54,535 nt of DNA from Oceanicella sp. SM1341 (GTDB taxonomy: Bacteria > Pseudomonadota > Alphaproteobacteria > Rhodobacterales > Rhodobacteraceae). Where the stretch lies: assembly GCF_003448965.1 (NCBI RefSeq), contig NZ_QRGC01000034.1:1-54535 (forward strand). The letters run 5' to 3'. A model generated the notes under the pieces. The model ran no database searches, had not been told where the DNA came from, and saw only the letters and a list, made by a program, of their open reading frames with translations. Position 1 is the first letter of the stretch; the number at the start of each line of letters is the position of its first letter. Both the position numbers and the translations under genes were made by a program. Positions 7,379 to 16,362 of this stretch are shown in pieces.

Positions 7379-9813
7379 GCTACGAACCCCATGGCTTTGA
7401 GGTGCTCGTCAACGCGCTGCGATAGCGTATTCATCTCAGCAGAGACCTCTGGCAACGGATGCCCATACCGCTCCGTCAGCACCCGCACTCGGGCCGTCAT
7501 CTGCTCGGTCCGCGCCTCGATTTCGGCCTCGATAATATCGGCGATGTCGGTCAGCCATTTGTCATCCACGACCAGGGAGCGGATCTCTTCCTCGGTCAGC
7601 TCGGGGTATTTCGCCAGCGTGGCCTCGGTCAGCGTCTCCTCGGCTTCCTTGACCGCCTTCTTCGCCGCCGTCCCGGCCGTCATCAGCTTGGCCACCTGTT
7701 TCAGCAGCTTCGCCTCGTCCAGCTCAACGGCCTTGTCCTTGGTGCGCGCCTTCACGGATGCGGCGGTCAGCTTGCCTGCCTCGGTCAGCGCATCGGCCAG
7801 CAGGCCGCCCTCGGCCCCGTGTTCCTCGACCAGTTCCTCGATCTCGCGACCCAACTCCTCGGCCCTAGCCTGCGCGTCATCGACGGCCTGCTGCAATTCA
7901 GGGAAGAAGCGCGCGACGATCAGCCGGGGCGGGATGACATCGGCCACAAGGCGCACCTTGTTCACGGTCAGGTCGGCCTCTTCCAGCCATTTGACCTTGC
8001 CCTTGTCGTCGGTCTCCTTGCGGGCCTCGCGCAGTTCCCTGGCCGCTCCCCAGCCGTCATGGGCGATGATGAAGACATCGTCCTGCATGGTCTCGGCCCA
8101 GTAGGACATGAGCCGCTGATACGCCTCGTAGCGGTCGATCAGCGGCGCCTCTGCAAAGCGGGTCAGCATGTCCTCGGCGATGGCGTGGATCAGCTCCTTG
8201 GGCTTGTCGCCCACCTGGATGCCATCCATGCGCGGCGCGTTCGCCCCGGCCCAGCCGTCGAGGATTCCATGGACACGGGTCTGGAAGGCGGTGAACTCGG
8301 CGTGGTTGCGGATGGTGCTGCGCACCTCCTCCGGCTCGACCAGAGGGTCCGAATAGCCCGGGCGCGGGTTCGGCCCGAAGAGCGTGGCGCGGATGCCGGG
8401 CATGACCTCCCAGAACTCGGCCAGCCCGTCGATATCGCGGTTGGGCACGCCGCCCTTCAGGTGCGCCTCGATGTCCTGCAGGTCCTCGGGGTCGGAGCCG
8501 TCGATGTAGCGCGGGATGTTGAGGTTGAAGTCGTTGCGCGTGATCTCGGCATAGGGAACGAGGCGGGAGTAGCCCGCGATCTCGGCCTGGCGGGTGTAAG
8601 CGTCGGTGATCTTGTGGATGTCCCGCTCGCGCAGGCGGTTCTTGTTGCCGTCCTTGATGAAGCCGCGCGAGGCGTCGATCATGAAGACGGGGCGCTCGGC
8701 CTTGGCCTGGGATTTGTCGAGCACGATGATCGAGGCGGGGATGCCGGTGCCGTAGAAGAGGTTCGCGGGCAGGCCGATGATCGCCTTAATGTAGCCGCGC
8801 TTGAGGATCTTTTCGCGCAGCTCGGCTTCCTTGTTGCCGCGGAAGAGCACGCCATGGGGCAGGATGACTGCGCCGGAGCCGGTGGCCTTCATCGAACCCA
8901 AGATGTGCAGCAGGAAGGCGAAGTCGCCGTTCTTGTCGGGCGGCATACCGAGGTCAAAGCGGCCAAAACGGGTTTCGCTGGTCAGGCCAGAGCCCCAGGC
9001 CTTGGCCGAGAACGGCGGGTTGGCGACGACGAAGTCGAAGGTGAGAAGTTCGGTCTCAGACGCCTTGAACTGGGGCTCGGCGATGACATCGCCCTGGGCG
9101 ACATCTGCATCCTCGCGTCCATGCATGATCATGTTCATCTTGGCCAGGCCGCGGGTGGTGATGTCGAATTCCTGCCCATAGATGGTGAGCGCGACGTCGG
9201 CGGCGTCAGCGGCCTTCAAGAGCAGCGATCCGGAGCCACAGGTGGGGTCATAAACGGTCTGCTTCGGGCTCGAGGCGCGGTTCACGCCCGCGACAGCAGC
9301 GACGACGCGCGAGACCTCGGCGGGGGTGTAGAACTGGCCCTTGCTCTTGCCGGACTCGGTCGCGAAGTTGCGCATCAGATATTCATAGGCGTCACCCAGG
9401 ATGTCGTCGCCATCGGCCCGGTTGCGGCTGAAATTCAGCTCTTCCCGGCTGAAGATGTTGATGAGCGCGGTCAGCGTCGTGACCATCTTGGCGCCACGGC
9501 CGAACTTTTCGGAATCGTTAAAGTAGGCACGGTCGATGACGTTCTTGAGGTCGTTGCCTTCGGCAATTCCCGCGATGGCCGTGTCGATACCTTCGCCAAT
9601 GCCCTTGGTGCCGCGGAGCTTCTTGAGGTCCTCGAAAGAGCAGCCCTCGGGGACCTCGATCAACGCGTCGGGCTTGCCCACGCGGTCAGAGACGTACTTC
9701 ACGAACAGAAGCGTGAGGATGTAGTCCTTGTAAAGGGAAGCATCCATGCCACCCCGCAGCTGGTCACAGCTGTCCCACAGGGATCTGTAGATATCGCTCT
9801 TCTTGATAGCCAT
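7375..9813 (-). CDS. hsdM: Type I restriction-modification DNA methyltransferase subunit (HsdM)
   Basis: This adenine-N6 methyltransferase has an N-terminal helical domain, the FYTP motif at residue 161, SAM motif I DPTCGSGS (189-196), and catalytic motif IV NPPF (265-268). At 812 residues it is about 300 longer than classical HsdM. The extension beyond residue about 500 is rich in Glu, Ala and Lys and probably forms coiled coils (for example the stretch near ELGREIEELVEEHGAEGG). Long HsdM proteins of this kind form a known subgroup. It is the first gene of the operon. The 445-bp region upstream contains four copies of an 11-bp repeat next to a divergent HTH gene, which may control it. Confidence 0.95.
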   Translation of the reverse strand: MAIKKSDIYRSLWDSCDQLRGGMDASLYKDYILTLLFVKYVSDRVGKPDALIEVPEGCSFEDLKKLRGTKGIGEGIDTAIAGIAEGNDLKNVIDRAYFNDSEKFGRGAKMVTTLTALINIFSREELNFSRNRADGDDILGDAYEYLMRNFATESGKSKGQFYTPAEVSRVVAAVAGVNRASSPKQTVYDPTCGSGSLLLKAADAADVALTIYGQEFDITTRGLAKMNMIMHGREDADVAQGDVIAEPQFKASETELLTFDFVVANPPFSAKAWGSGLTSETRFGRFDLGMPPDKNGDFAFLLHILGSMKATGSGAVILPHGVLFRGNKEAELREKILKRGYIKAIIGLPANLFYGTGIPASIIVLDKSQAKAERPVFMIDASRGFIKDGNKNRLRERDIHKITDAYTRQAEIAGYSRLVPYAEITRNDFNLNIPRYIDGSDPEDLQDIEAHLKGGVPNRDIDGLAEFWEVMPGIRATLFGPNPRPGYSDPLVEPEEVRSTIRNHAEFTAFQTRVHGILDGWAGANAPRMDGIQVGDKPKELIHAIAEDMLTRFAEAPLIDRYEAYQRLMSYWAETMQDDVFIIAHDGWGAARELREARKETDDKGKVKWLEEADLTVNKVRLVADVIPPRLIVARFFPELQQAVDDAQARAEELGREIEELVEEHGAEGGLLADALTEAGKLTAASVKARTKDKAVELDEAKLLKQVAKLMTAGTAAKKAVKEAEETLTEATLAKYPELTEEEIRSLVVDDKWLTDIADIIEAEIEARTEQMTARVRVLTERYGHPLPEVSAEMNTLSQRVDEHLKAMGFVA

Positions 9814-10258
9814 CGTGTTCTGCCCTTCGCCAAGTCACCCGCGTTCTCATCGCGCGAGTTGAGTTCAGGTCTAGCGCCTCCTGGCCGCGAGGAACAGATA
9901 CACCTTGCCTGATCAAGTCGAGCCAAGACCTTGAAACTGCCGACGCTGAATTGGCTACAGGCCTGGAACGTCAAAAAAGGTGCAGAAAAAATTGACGCCA
10001 AGCAGGCGTCCGCAAGACTTGCGAAAAAACGAATTAAGGCCTTGCGAAAAATAAGCCGGCCTCCGCGCGAAACGCATATTGCTAACGCTTCATAGCTGAG
10101 ATGACGACTTGCGAAAAACTTACCATTGCCCTTGCGAAAAATTTTGATTATTCGACCGGTAGCGGCGTTTCACAAATAGCCGTCAACTTCTTATATCAAC
10201 TTGATCGTTGATCTTCACTCTTCAGTGCGTCATTTCCTTCTTAAAGTGATTCGCGAAG
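9814..10258. promoter_or_regulatory. AT-rich divergent regulatory region with operator-like repeats
   Basis: This gene-free stretch separates hsdM (minus) from the HTH gene (plus). It is AT-rich and contains A-tracts, four direct copies of CTTGCGAAAAA (10018, 10041, 10108, 10131), and the palindrome CGCAAG-a-CTTGCG at 10011-10023. No further ORF is credible. It most likely holds both promoters and the binding sites of a repressor. Confidence 0.65.
10018..10141 (+). repeat. Four direct repeats CTTGCGAAAAA (operator-like)
   Basis: Exact copies lie at 10018-10028, 10041-10051, 10108-10118 and 10131-10141. The start-to-start spacings are 23, 67 and 23 bp, so they form two equal pairs. The first copy is extended by an inverted half (CGCAAG at 10011-10016). 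The paired, same-face spacing (about two helix turns) is what a dimeric or cooperative repressor would use. The neighbouring small HTH protein is the obvious candidate. Confidence 0.8.
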
Positions 10259-10513
10259 GTGAAAGGCGACCCATTGGATTTGGCTATCGATAGAGAAAGG
10301 CATGCTCGAATCCGATACGAGCTTTCCCTGCGCGGTCTGACCTTCGCTGAGATCGCGAGACGCGCGGAGGTTAGCGTTTCTTCCGTCAGCGCGGTTTCAC
10401 TTGGAAAAAGCAGGTCCGCGCGCATCGAACTGATCTTGGCGCAGGCTTTGGCTACTCGCCCGGAAACTCTTTTCCCGGACCGCTACCCTGCTAACGGCGG
10501 AGACGGCACATGA
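10259..10513 (+). CDS. Small Ner/Nlp-type helix-turn-helix regulator
   Basis: The product has at most 84 residues and a single HTH: LTFAEIARRAEVSVSSVSAV (about 27-46). It ends with ALATRPETLFPDRY, the closing motif typical of Ner/Nlp (SfsB-like) DNA-binding proteins. The start is uncertain: GTG 10259 gives 84 residues, while TTG 10274 is preceded by AAAGG at a better distance and gives 79. It is transcribed away from hsdM across the repeat-bearing region, and probably represses itself and the R-M operon, much as controller proteins do for other R-M systems. That function is inference from position and fold. Confidence 0.72.
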   Translation: MKGDPLDLAIDRERHARIRYELSLRGLTFAEIARRAEVSVSSVSAVSLGKSRSARIELILAQALATRPETLFPDRYPANGGDGT

Positions 10514-10541
10514 GCTAGAATTAACGGGCTCTGGAAGAGTT

Positions 10542-10572
10542 GAGGCCCCGGGACTGCAATCCCAAGGGCCTC
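10542..10572 (+). terminator. Interrupted hairpin after the HTH gene
   Basis: GAGGCCC (10542-10548) pairs with GGGCCTC (10566-10572), and GGGA (10550-10553) pairs with TCCC (10560-10563) inside it. It lies 28 bp after the HTH stop and is followed by GGAAAATC rather than a T-run. A terminator is the simplest reading. Confidence 0.45.
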
Positions 10573-10718
10573 GGAAAATCGCTCGGCGCGACATCTCATC
10601 TATCCCTCAGAAATCATCGAAAGTCAAGCAGCGCAGCCATGTGCGGCAGCGTGTTGGTTTGGCATGCCCACGTGTATACCGCAGTCTTGGCCGCGGACCG
10701 ATCGGGACGACAGACGGG

Positions 10719-12383
10719 ATGGACTCGATTCAACGGGCCTGCGATCAGCTGGCAGGTCATCAGGACAGTTTTGTTAGACAAACGGCCAGCGCGATTGCCG
10801 CTGATGATTTGGCACGCGATGGGGAGGTGGTTGTTCTTCAGGCACGGCTTTCCACTGCATCGGCGCAGATCAAGACCTTGCGCGCCGAAATCAAGCGGAA
10901 GGACGAGCGGATCGAAAAACTCACTCGGATGACGTTTGGCCAGAAATCAGAAAAGTGCCCCCAATCAGTGCCGGAAAGCGGGGATGAAGAAGAACGCGCT
11001 CCCGCGGGACCAAGGCCCGCAGATGAGCAGGGTGACACCTCGAGTGCGTCGCCGACGACACAACCTTCTGTCGCGAAAAAGCCACGAGGTTTGCTCGGGC
11101 GCCAAAAACTGACGTTTCCACAGCACCTTCGGCGCGAGGTCATCGACCTTGAGCCGGAATTGGGACAATTCTGTTCTTGCGGATGCCGCCCCGCTCTGGT
11201 GGGAGAGAAATTTGTCGAGAAGCTCGCCTATCGGCCCGCTGAGGTCTACGTCATTGAGGAGCGCTTCCCGAAATACTGCTGCCGAAAGTGCAACCGGTTC
11301 GTGCAGGCCAAAGCGCCTGAGCGGGTTTTCGATTATTCTCGCTACGACGATACGATGTCACTCATGGCGGTGATATCAAAATTCGCAGATTTCTTGCCTC
11401 ATCACCGCATGCAACAGATTTTCGGGCGTAGTGGCTTGAAGTTAAACCGAGCTACGATCTGGCGACTGGCCAAGCGCGCTGGTAATTATTTGAAGCCGCT
11501 CTACGAGGCGTTGATTTCCGATCTTCAAGCATCTGGAAAATTGTTCATGGATGAAACCACTGCCCCGCTACAGGTTTAAGAGCGGCGCAAAACCAAAACA
11601 GCATACATGTGGGCAATGTGCCGCGATGATCGACGCTGGAAGGGAAATCAGCCTCCGGCAGTCGCTTTTAATTTCGCCTTGTCGCGAGAAGGCATTCATG
11701 CCGAGAAATTTCTCGGTGGTTTCGCCGGAACGCTGCAAGTCGACGGATATGCGGGTTACAACCGCCTCACTGCTCTTGACCGGATTGGCGCCCCAATAAA
11801 TCTTACTTATTGCTGGGCGCATGTCCGCCGCAAGTTCTTCGATTCTTGGAACGCTACAAAATCTAAAGAAGCCCTCAAGGTAGTCCATACGATTGACAAA
11901 CTTGCTGAGATTGAAAGAGCTCTGAAGGGGCAGCCGACAATTGTACGGCAGACCGAACGGGCTCGCCTGAGCGAACCGATCGTCGTTGCCCTATTTCAAG
12001 AGATTGAAGCGATTGGTGCTCATATCCTGATGAAATCAGCACTGGGCGATGCCATCAATTACACAATGAAACTTCGCGAAGGCCTGAAGGTTTTTCTAAC
12101 CGACGGCCGTGTAGAGATGGACAATAACCCTGTCGAAAACGTGATCCGACCTTTGGCGTTGATCCGGAAGAATTCTCTGTTCGCGGGGTCAAAACTTGGT
12201 GGAGAAATCTGGGCAATTCTGTCAAGTCTGATCGGGACCTGCAAGCTGAACGGCGTTGAGCCGTTCGCCTACCTCAGCTGGGTGTTCGAGAGGATCGCAA
12301 TGAAATTGCCACTGGCAGATTACCACAGGTTGCTCCCGTGGCATTGCCCAGCTGAGCGGTATTTGAGGGAGGAGCCGACCTGA
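10719..12383 (+). pseudogene. tnpC: IS66 transposase TnpC, interrupted by an in-frame TAA
   Basis: The reading frame has all TnpC parts. There is a leucine-zipper-like coil (VVLQARLSTASAQIKTLRAE), a Cys-rich zinc finger (FCSCGC ... CCRKC), and the DDE catalytic domain with Asp in LFMDET, Asp in LQVDGYAGY and Glu in DNNPVENVIRP. The IS66 C-terminal domain (LIGTCKLNGVEPF) follows. TAA at 11577-11579 falls 7 codons after the Asp of LFMDET. Reading resumes in the same frame as RRKTKTAYMW, so this is a nonsense change and not a frameshift. ATG 11607 could allow a C-terminal fragment. The start at 10719 (ATG) gives a normal N-terminus. It is about 9.7 kb from tnpA-tnpB, whereas it normally follows tnpB directly. 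Confidence 0.88.
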
Positions 12384-12773
12384 GCCAGAATTGCGGCATG
12401 AAGTGACGGCAGTGCCGCCCCCTCCAGTTGGAGCCCCGTCGGCATGGGCGGTAAACCTATTTTGGCTGTGCGCGCAACGGCCCCCAGGGGGCACTGCAGA
12501 TGTGGATATTTCACGAGCCTCATCCGCAAGAGCCGGCCTGGCCTACAAAGAAGGCGGAGAGCTGTCGGATGATATGCGGTATTCTAGTTGCGTCAAGTCG
12601 GAAAGGCGGGCGTTCACAAAACCGCAGCTAGCTTTCTTGATAGATGGTGAGTACACGCTCTGTGGTGGAGTAGCGCAAATGAAAGCCCGTAGAGGCTGTT
12701 TTTGCAGACCAAGAGACTTAAACGTAAGTGTTGAGCTTTTGCTCGACGCCTATATCGTGGAAAATTTCTACAA
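12384..12773. other. Gene-free stretch upstream of the Gabija-like operon
   Basis: No ORF here has family motifs or a convincing start. Just before the nuclease gene lies the small inverted repeat TTGAGC-tttt-GCTCGA (12731-12746), followed by TATATC. Together they could form a promoter or operator for the gajA-gajB pair. No clear -35/-10 pair with normal spacing can be assigned. Confidence 0.4.
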
Positions 12774-14558
12774 ATGCGGATTTCGCGAGTAAGAATAACC
12801 AACTTTGCAAATTTTTCCGACCTCGATGTCGAGACGGGCGAGAGCATCGTCATCGTCGGTGAGAACAAGGTCGGCAAGAGTAACTTCATCCGCGCCCTGC
12901 AACTGATCCTCGATCCCGGGCTGTCGGAGCGTGATCGTCAGCTCGGGCTCGAACATTTCTGGGACGGCCTGGACCAGGACAAGCTCGGCGAGACGATCGA
13001 AATCTCTGTCGATCTGACGGATTTCACTGGCGACCCGCGCCTGATGGCGCACCTCAACGATTGCGTGGTGGACCCAGGCCCGCCCATGGTCGCACGCCTC
13101 ACGTACCGCTTCCAGCCCAAGGCTGATCTCGGGCGTGATCCCGAAAGTCTGGCCGACTATGAGTACGTTATTTTTGGCGGCAACGATCCCGATATGGCAA
13201 TCGGGTCATCCGTGCGCCGGATGCTTCCGCTCGACGTTCAGGTGGCGCTGCGCGACGCCGAGAAGGACCTGTCGAGCTGGCGAAACTCGCCGCTGAGGCC
13301 GTTGATCGAACAGTTGGCCACTTCGCTTGACGAAGACGCTCGTGATGAGATCCAGGAACAAGTAAACGAGGCCCAAGCCGAGCTTGCCGGTCATATCGAG
13401 GTGGTTGCTACCGCGCAGCGGATCAGCGGCCGCCTGATCGCTATTGCGGGTGAGCAGCATGCCGTTCCGCTCACGCTAGGCCTAGCTCCGACGCGGGTCG
13501 ATGCGCTACTGCGTAGCCTGCGCCTGCTGATCGACAATGGTGCGCGCGGTATTGGCGATGCCAGCCTCGGCACCGCCAACCTGATCTTCCTGGCGTTGAA
13601 GAGCCTCGAGTTGGATCGTTTGGTGACTGACGGCGAGCGTGACCACACCTTCTTCGTGGTCGAAGAGCCTGAGGCGCATCTTCATCCACATGTCCAGCGG
13701 CTGGTCTATCGGTATTTCCTCGGCGGCGCTGCAGATGACCAAGAAGATGCTCCGCCTCTTACGACCATCCTCACGACGCACTCGCCGCATATCGCCAGCG
13801 TCACACCGATCCGCTCGATCGTCCTGCTCCGCCACGACGCCGGCGAGGATGCGACGACCGCCGTCTCGACAGCGAAGGCTCCACTGACGGAGCGCGATGA
13901 GGCCGACCTCCAGCGTTACATCGATGTCAGCCGCGGCGAGATCTTCTTTGCGCGAGGTGTCATCCTCGTTGAGGGCGATGCCGAGCGGTTTCTCATCCCC
14001 GCATTCGCCGAGGCGCTGGACATCCCGCTCGACATGCTGGGCATCACGGTCTGCTCGGTGAGCGGCACCAATTTCACGCCCTATGTCAAACTGCTTGGTC
14101 CGCAAGGCCTGAACATTCCTCATGTCATCCTGACGGATCGCGATCCGAACGGCACGAAGCCGCCGCTGGTGCGTAGCCGTCTCATCAAGGTGCTGAGCCT
14201 GGTCGAGAGCGGGGTGGACTACACGCCGCTCGACGCCGATGCCATGATCGCCCGCGCGGAGCCGCTCGGCTATTTCGTGAACGGCAACACGTTAGAGCCG
14301 GAGCTGTTCTGTGGCGGCCTCGCGGACGCGATGAAGAAGGTAATCGAGGAGGAACTGTCAATCAACCAGGCGTCCCGCGACCTGCTTCAGGGCTGGGTCG
14401 ACGACACCGATACGCTCGATGAGGAGAGGTTGATCAAAAGCATCGAACGGATCGGAAAGGGACGCTTTGCGCAGGCGCTAGCGCCGTACGTCGAGGAGGA
14501 TATGTGCCCGGACTATATCCGGAAGGCCCTGGAGCATATTCGCGATGCCCTTGCGTAG
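12774..14558 (+). CDS. gajA: OLD-family ATP-dependent nuclease, GajA-like (Gabija)
   Basis: The 594-residue protein joins an ABC-type ATPase to a TOPRIM nuclease. The ATPase shows Walker A GENKVGKS (29-36), Walker B with catalytic Glu in FFVVEEPEAHLHPH (293-306) and a His switch in TTHSPHIAS (about 334-342). The TOPRIM domain shows GVILVEGDAE (E400) and LTDRDPNG (455-457 DRD). Length matches GajA (about 580). The next gene, a UvrD-like helicase, overlaps it by 14 bp; an OLD nuclease plus a UvrD-like helicase is the definition of Gabija. In known Gabija, GajA is a DNA-nicking endonuclease restrained by nucleotides and released when phage depletes them. ATG 12774 fits the start of the ATPase domain (MRISRVRITNF). 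Confidence 0.88.
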   Translation: MRISRVRITNFANFSDLDVETGESIVIVGENKVGKSNFIRALQLILDPGLSERDRQLGLEHFWDGLDQDKLGETIEISVDLTDFTGDPRLMAHLNDCVVDPGPPMVARLTYRFQPKADLGRDPESLADYEYVIFGGNDPDMAIGSSVRRMLPLDVQVALRDAEKDLSSWRNSPLRPLIEQLATSLDEDARDEIQEQVNEAQAELAGHIEVVATAQRISGRLIAIAGEQHAVPLTLGLAPTRVDALLRSLRLLIDNGARGIGDASLGTANLIFLALKSLELDRLVTDGERDHTFFVVEEPEAHLHPHVQRLVYRYFLGGAADDQEDAPPLTTILTTHSPHIASVTPIRSIVLLRHDAGEDATTAVSTAKAPLTERDEADLQRYIDVSRGEIFFARGVILVEGDAERFLIPAFAEALDIPLDMLGITVCSVSGTNFTPYVKLLGPQGLNIPHVILTDRDPNGTKPPLVRSRLIKVLSLVESGVDYTPLDADAMIARAEPLGYFVNGNTLEPELFCGGLADAMKKVIEEELSINQASRDLLQGWVDDTDTLDEERLIKSIERIGKGRFAQALAPYVEEDMCPDYIRKALEHIRDALA

Positions 14559-16362
14559 TGTAAGCGCCGCCTACCTCGCGCAAGCAGCGGACTTGGCCAG
14601 TAACCCAGGCCAGCAAGCCGCCTATGACTCGACCGGCCATTGTGTGGTGCTGGCGGGCCCCGGCAGTGGCAAGACCAAGACGCTGGTGCTCAAGCTTGCC
14701 CGGATCATGGCTGAAGACGTACGCGCGCCACGCGGCGCGGCATGCATCACCTACAGCCAGGAGTGTGCGCGTGAACTGACGCGCCGGTTGGAACAGCTGG
14801 GTCTAAGAGAGGCGCCGAACCTCTTCATCGGCACGGTCCATGGTTTTTGCATGAGGCATCTGTTGATGCCCTATGGCCGTCTTGCCAATTTGCCGGCGCC
14901 CTTCCCGCTTGCGGTCGCCACGCAACGACAGAGCGACCAGGCGATGAAGCGGGTCGGGGAAAGGCTCTTCGGCCTAGGTCATCCGAACAAGCCGATGGAC
15001 CTGGGGCGTCATCGGCGATCGATATTGGACAGGACGTCGGAAGCCTGGACAGATGAGGAGGAGCTTGCGGCTTGGGCCGAGGGCTACGAAGCCGAGCTGC
15101 GGCGAACAGGTCTTGTCGATTTCGATGACCTCGTGATTTTCGGCCAGCGTCTAGTGTCGGATCACGACTGGGTGCTCCCGCTACTCCAGGCAAAATTCCC
15201 GGTCCTAGCGGTCGATGAGTATCAGGATCTCGGCGTTGCGCTTCACCGCATAGTCAAGCGGGTAGCCTTCGACGGGGGTGTCCGCCTCTTTGCGGTCGGC
15301 GATCCGGATCAGTCGATCTACAGCTTCACGGGCGCGGACGGAGCTTTGCTGGAGGAGATGGCGGAGCGCGACGATGTCGAGCGCGTTCAACTTCAACTCA
15401 ATTATCGCTCGGCCTCGCGGATTGTTCGTGCCTCCGAAATGGCGCTCGGCGAGGATCGCGGCTACCGATCGAACGACCCGGACCGCCAGGCGGTAATCGC
15501 AATCGTTGAGTGCGACGATGGCCTGGAAGGCCAGGCCGCGCACGCGGTCGCCGAGATCATCCCAGCGGCGCTTGCCGCCAAACCGGGACGCGCGCTCGGC
15601 GACATCGCCATCCTCTACCGGGACTATCGTGCCGGCGACGTGGTGGCGGAAGCGGCCACGGCGGCGGGTCTCGACTTTGTGCGGGTCGACACGGCTGCGC
15701 CTTATCGCAAGGTTGCACTCACGAGCTGGATCGAGGACTGCGCCGCCTGGTGCGCGGGGGGCTGGCGTGAAGCAAAGCCGCAATTGCGTGGCTTGTTGGA
15801 CCGCTGGATCGGTTTTCATCGCGCTCGGATTTCAGATGCGGAGGCCAGCGCTGAATTGCAAAGCCTCACTCGGCTTCTCTGGTCGCTCCGAGTTGAGGAG
15901 GGGCTAGCCCGCGACTTCGTAACGGCGCTGCGGGCAGGAATGCTCGACGCGCTGATGGCGGTTGAGCCGAGCCTTGGCGATCAGCGCGAACAGGTCGAGC
16001 GGATGTCAGCGGCAGTCGCCATGGGGGGGCCGCTTGCGGACCTTAATCTCGCCAGTCTTGGTGGGCGTGATGGCTCACCACTTCACCTCAATTTATTGAC
16101 GCTGCACTCTGCAAAGGGGTGCGAATACGATGTGGTCATCATGGTGGGACTCGATCTTGGGAGCCTGCCATGGCGTAACGAAGCACCTGCGGCCCAGCGT
16201 GAGAGTCGACGTCTGTTCTATGTGGGGCTAACGCGGGCCCGCGACGAAATCCACATGCTATATTCTGGTTTCGTCGATACCCGCTTCGGGCGAAAGTATT
16301 GGGGGCGCTCTCCGTTCCTGGACGAGCTTGAGCTGCGAATGCGTGAAGCCGAAGGCGACTAG
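14545..16362 (+). CDS. gajB: UvrD/PcrA-like superfamily 1 helicase, GajB-like (Gabija)
   Basis: The 605-residue protein has the SF1A helicase motifs in order: Walker A GPGSGKT (38-44), motif II VDEYQD (223-228), motif III GDPDQSIYSFTGAD (252-265), motif IV LNYRSASR, motif V LLTLHSAKGCEYD, and motif VI FYVGLTRARDE (near 558-568). Its ATG lies inside the end of gajA (14-bp overlap), so the two are co-translated. It is about 100 residues longer than typical GajB. In Gabija, GajB forms a complex with GajA and is thought to sense DNA ends or single strands made during phage replication. The intact motifs argue that it is active. The assignment as Gabija rests on the pairing, since the helicase alone is generic. 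Confidence 0.87.
   Translation: MPLRSVSAAYLAQAADLASNPGQQAAYDSTGHCVVLAGPGSGKTKTLVLKLARIMAEDVRAPRGAACITYSQECARELTRRLEQLGLREAPNLFIGTVHGFCMRHLLMPYGRLANLPAPFPLAVATQRQSDQAMKRVGERLFGLGHPNKPMDLGRHRRSILDRTSEAWTDEEELAAWAEGYEAELRRTGLVDFDDLVIFGQRLVSDHDWVLPLLQAKFPVLAVDEYQDLGVALHRIVKRVAFDGGVRLFAVGDPDQSIYSFTGADGALLEEMAERDDVERVQLQLNYRSASRIVRASEMALGEDRGYRSNDPDRQAVIAIVECDDGLEGQAAHAVAEIIPAALAAKPGRALGDIAILYRDYRAGDVVAEAATAAGLDFVRVDTAAPYRKVALTSWIEDCAAWCAGGWREAKPQLRGLLDRWIGFHRARISDAEASAELQSLTRLLWSLRVEEGLARDFVTALRAGMLDALMAVEPSLGDQREQVERMSAAVAMGGPLADLNLASLGGRDGSPLHLNLLTLHSAKGCEYDVVIMVGLDLGSLPWRNEAPAAQRESRRLFYVGLTRARDEIHMLYSGFVDTRFGRKYWGRSPFLDELELRMREAEGD

Noticed and set aside
10018-10141. A small CRISPR array
   Set aside because: Repeats are only 11 bp, spacing is 23-67-23, and no cas gene is present; an operator array fits better.
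11577-11606. Frameshift in tnpC
   Set aside because: The sequence after TAA continues in the same frame and the spacing to the next conserved block is unchanged, so it is a nonsense codon.
14561-14572. Internal IS66 inverted repeat (GTAAGCG)
   Set aside because: Only seven bases match, and it lies within the coding sequence for the helicase N-terminus.
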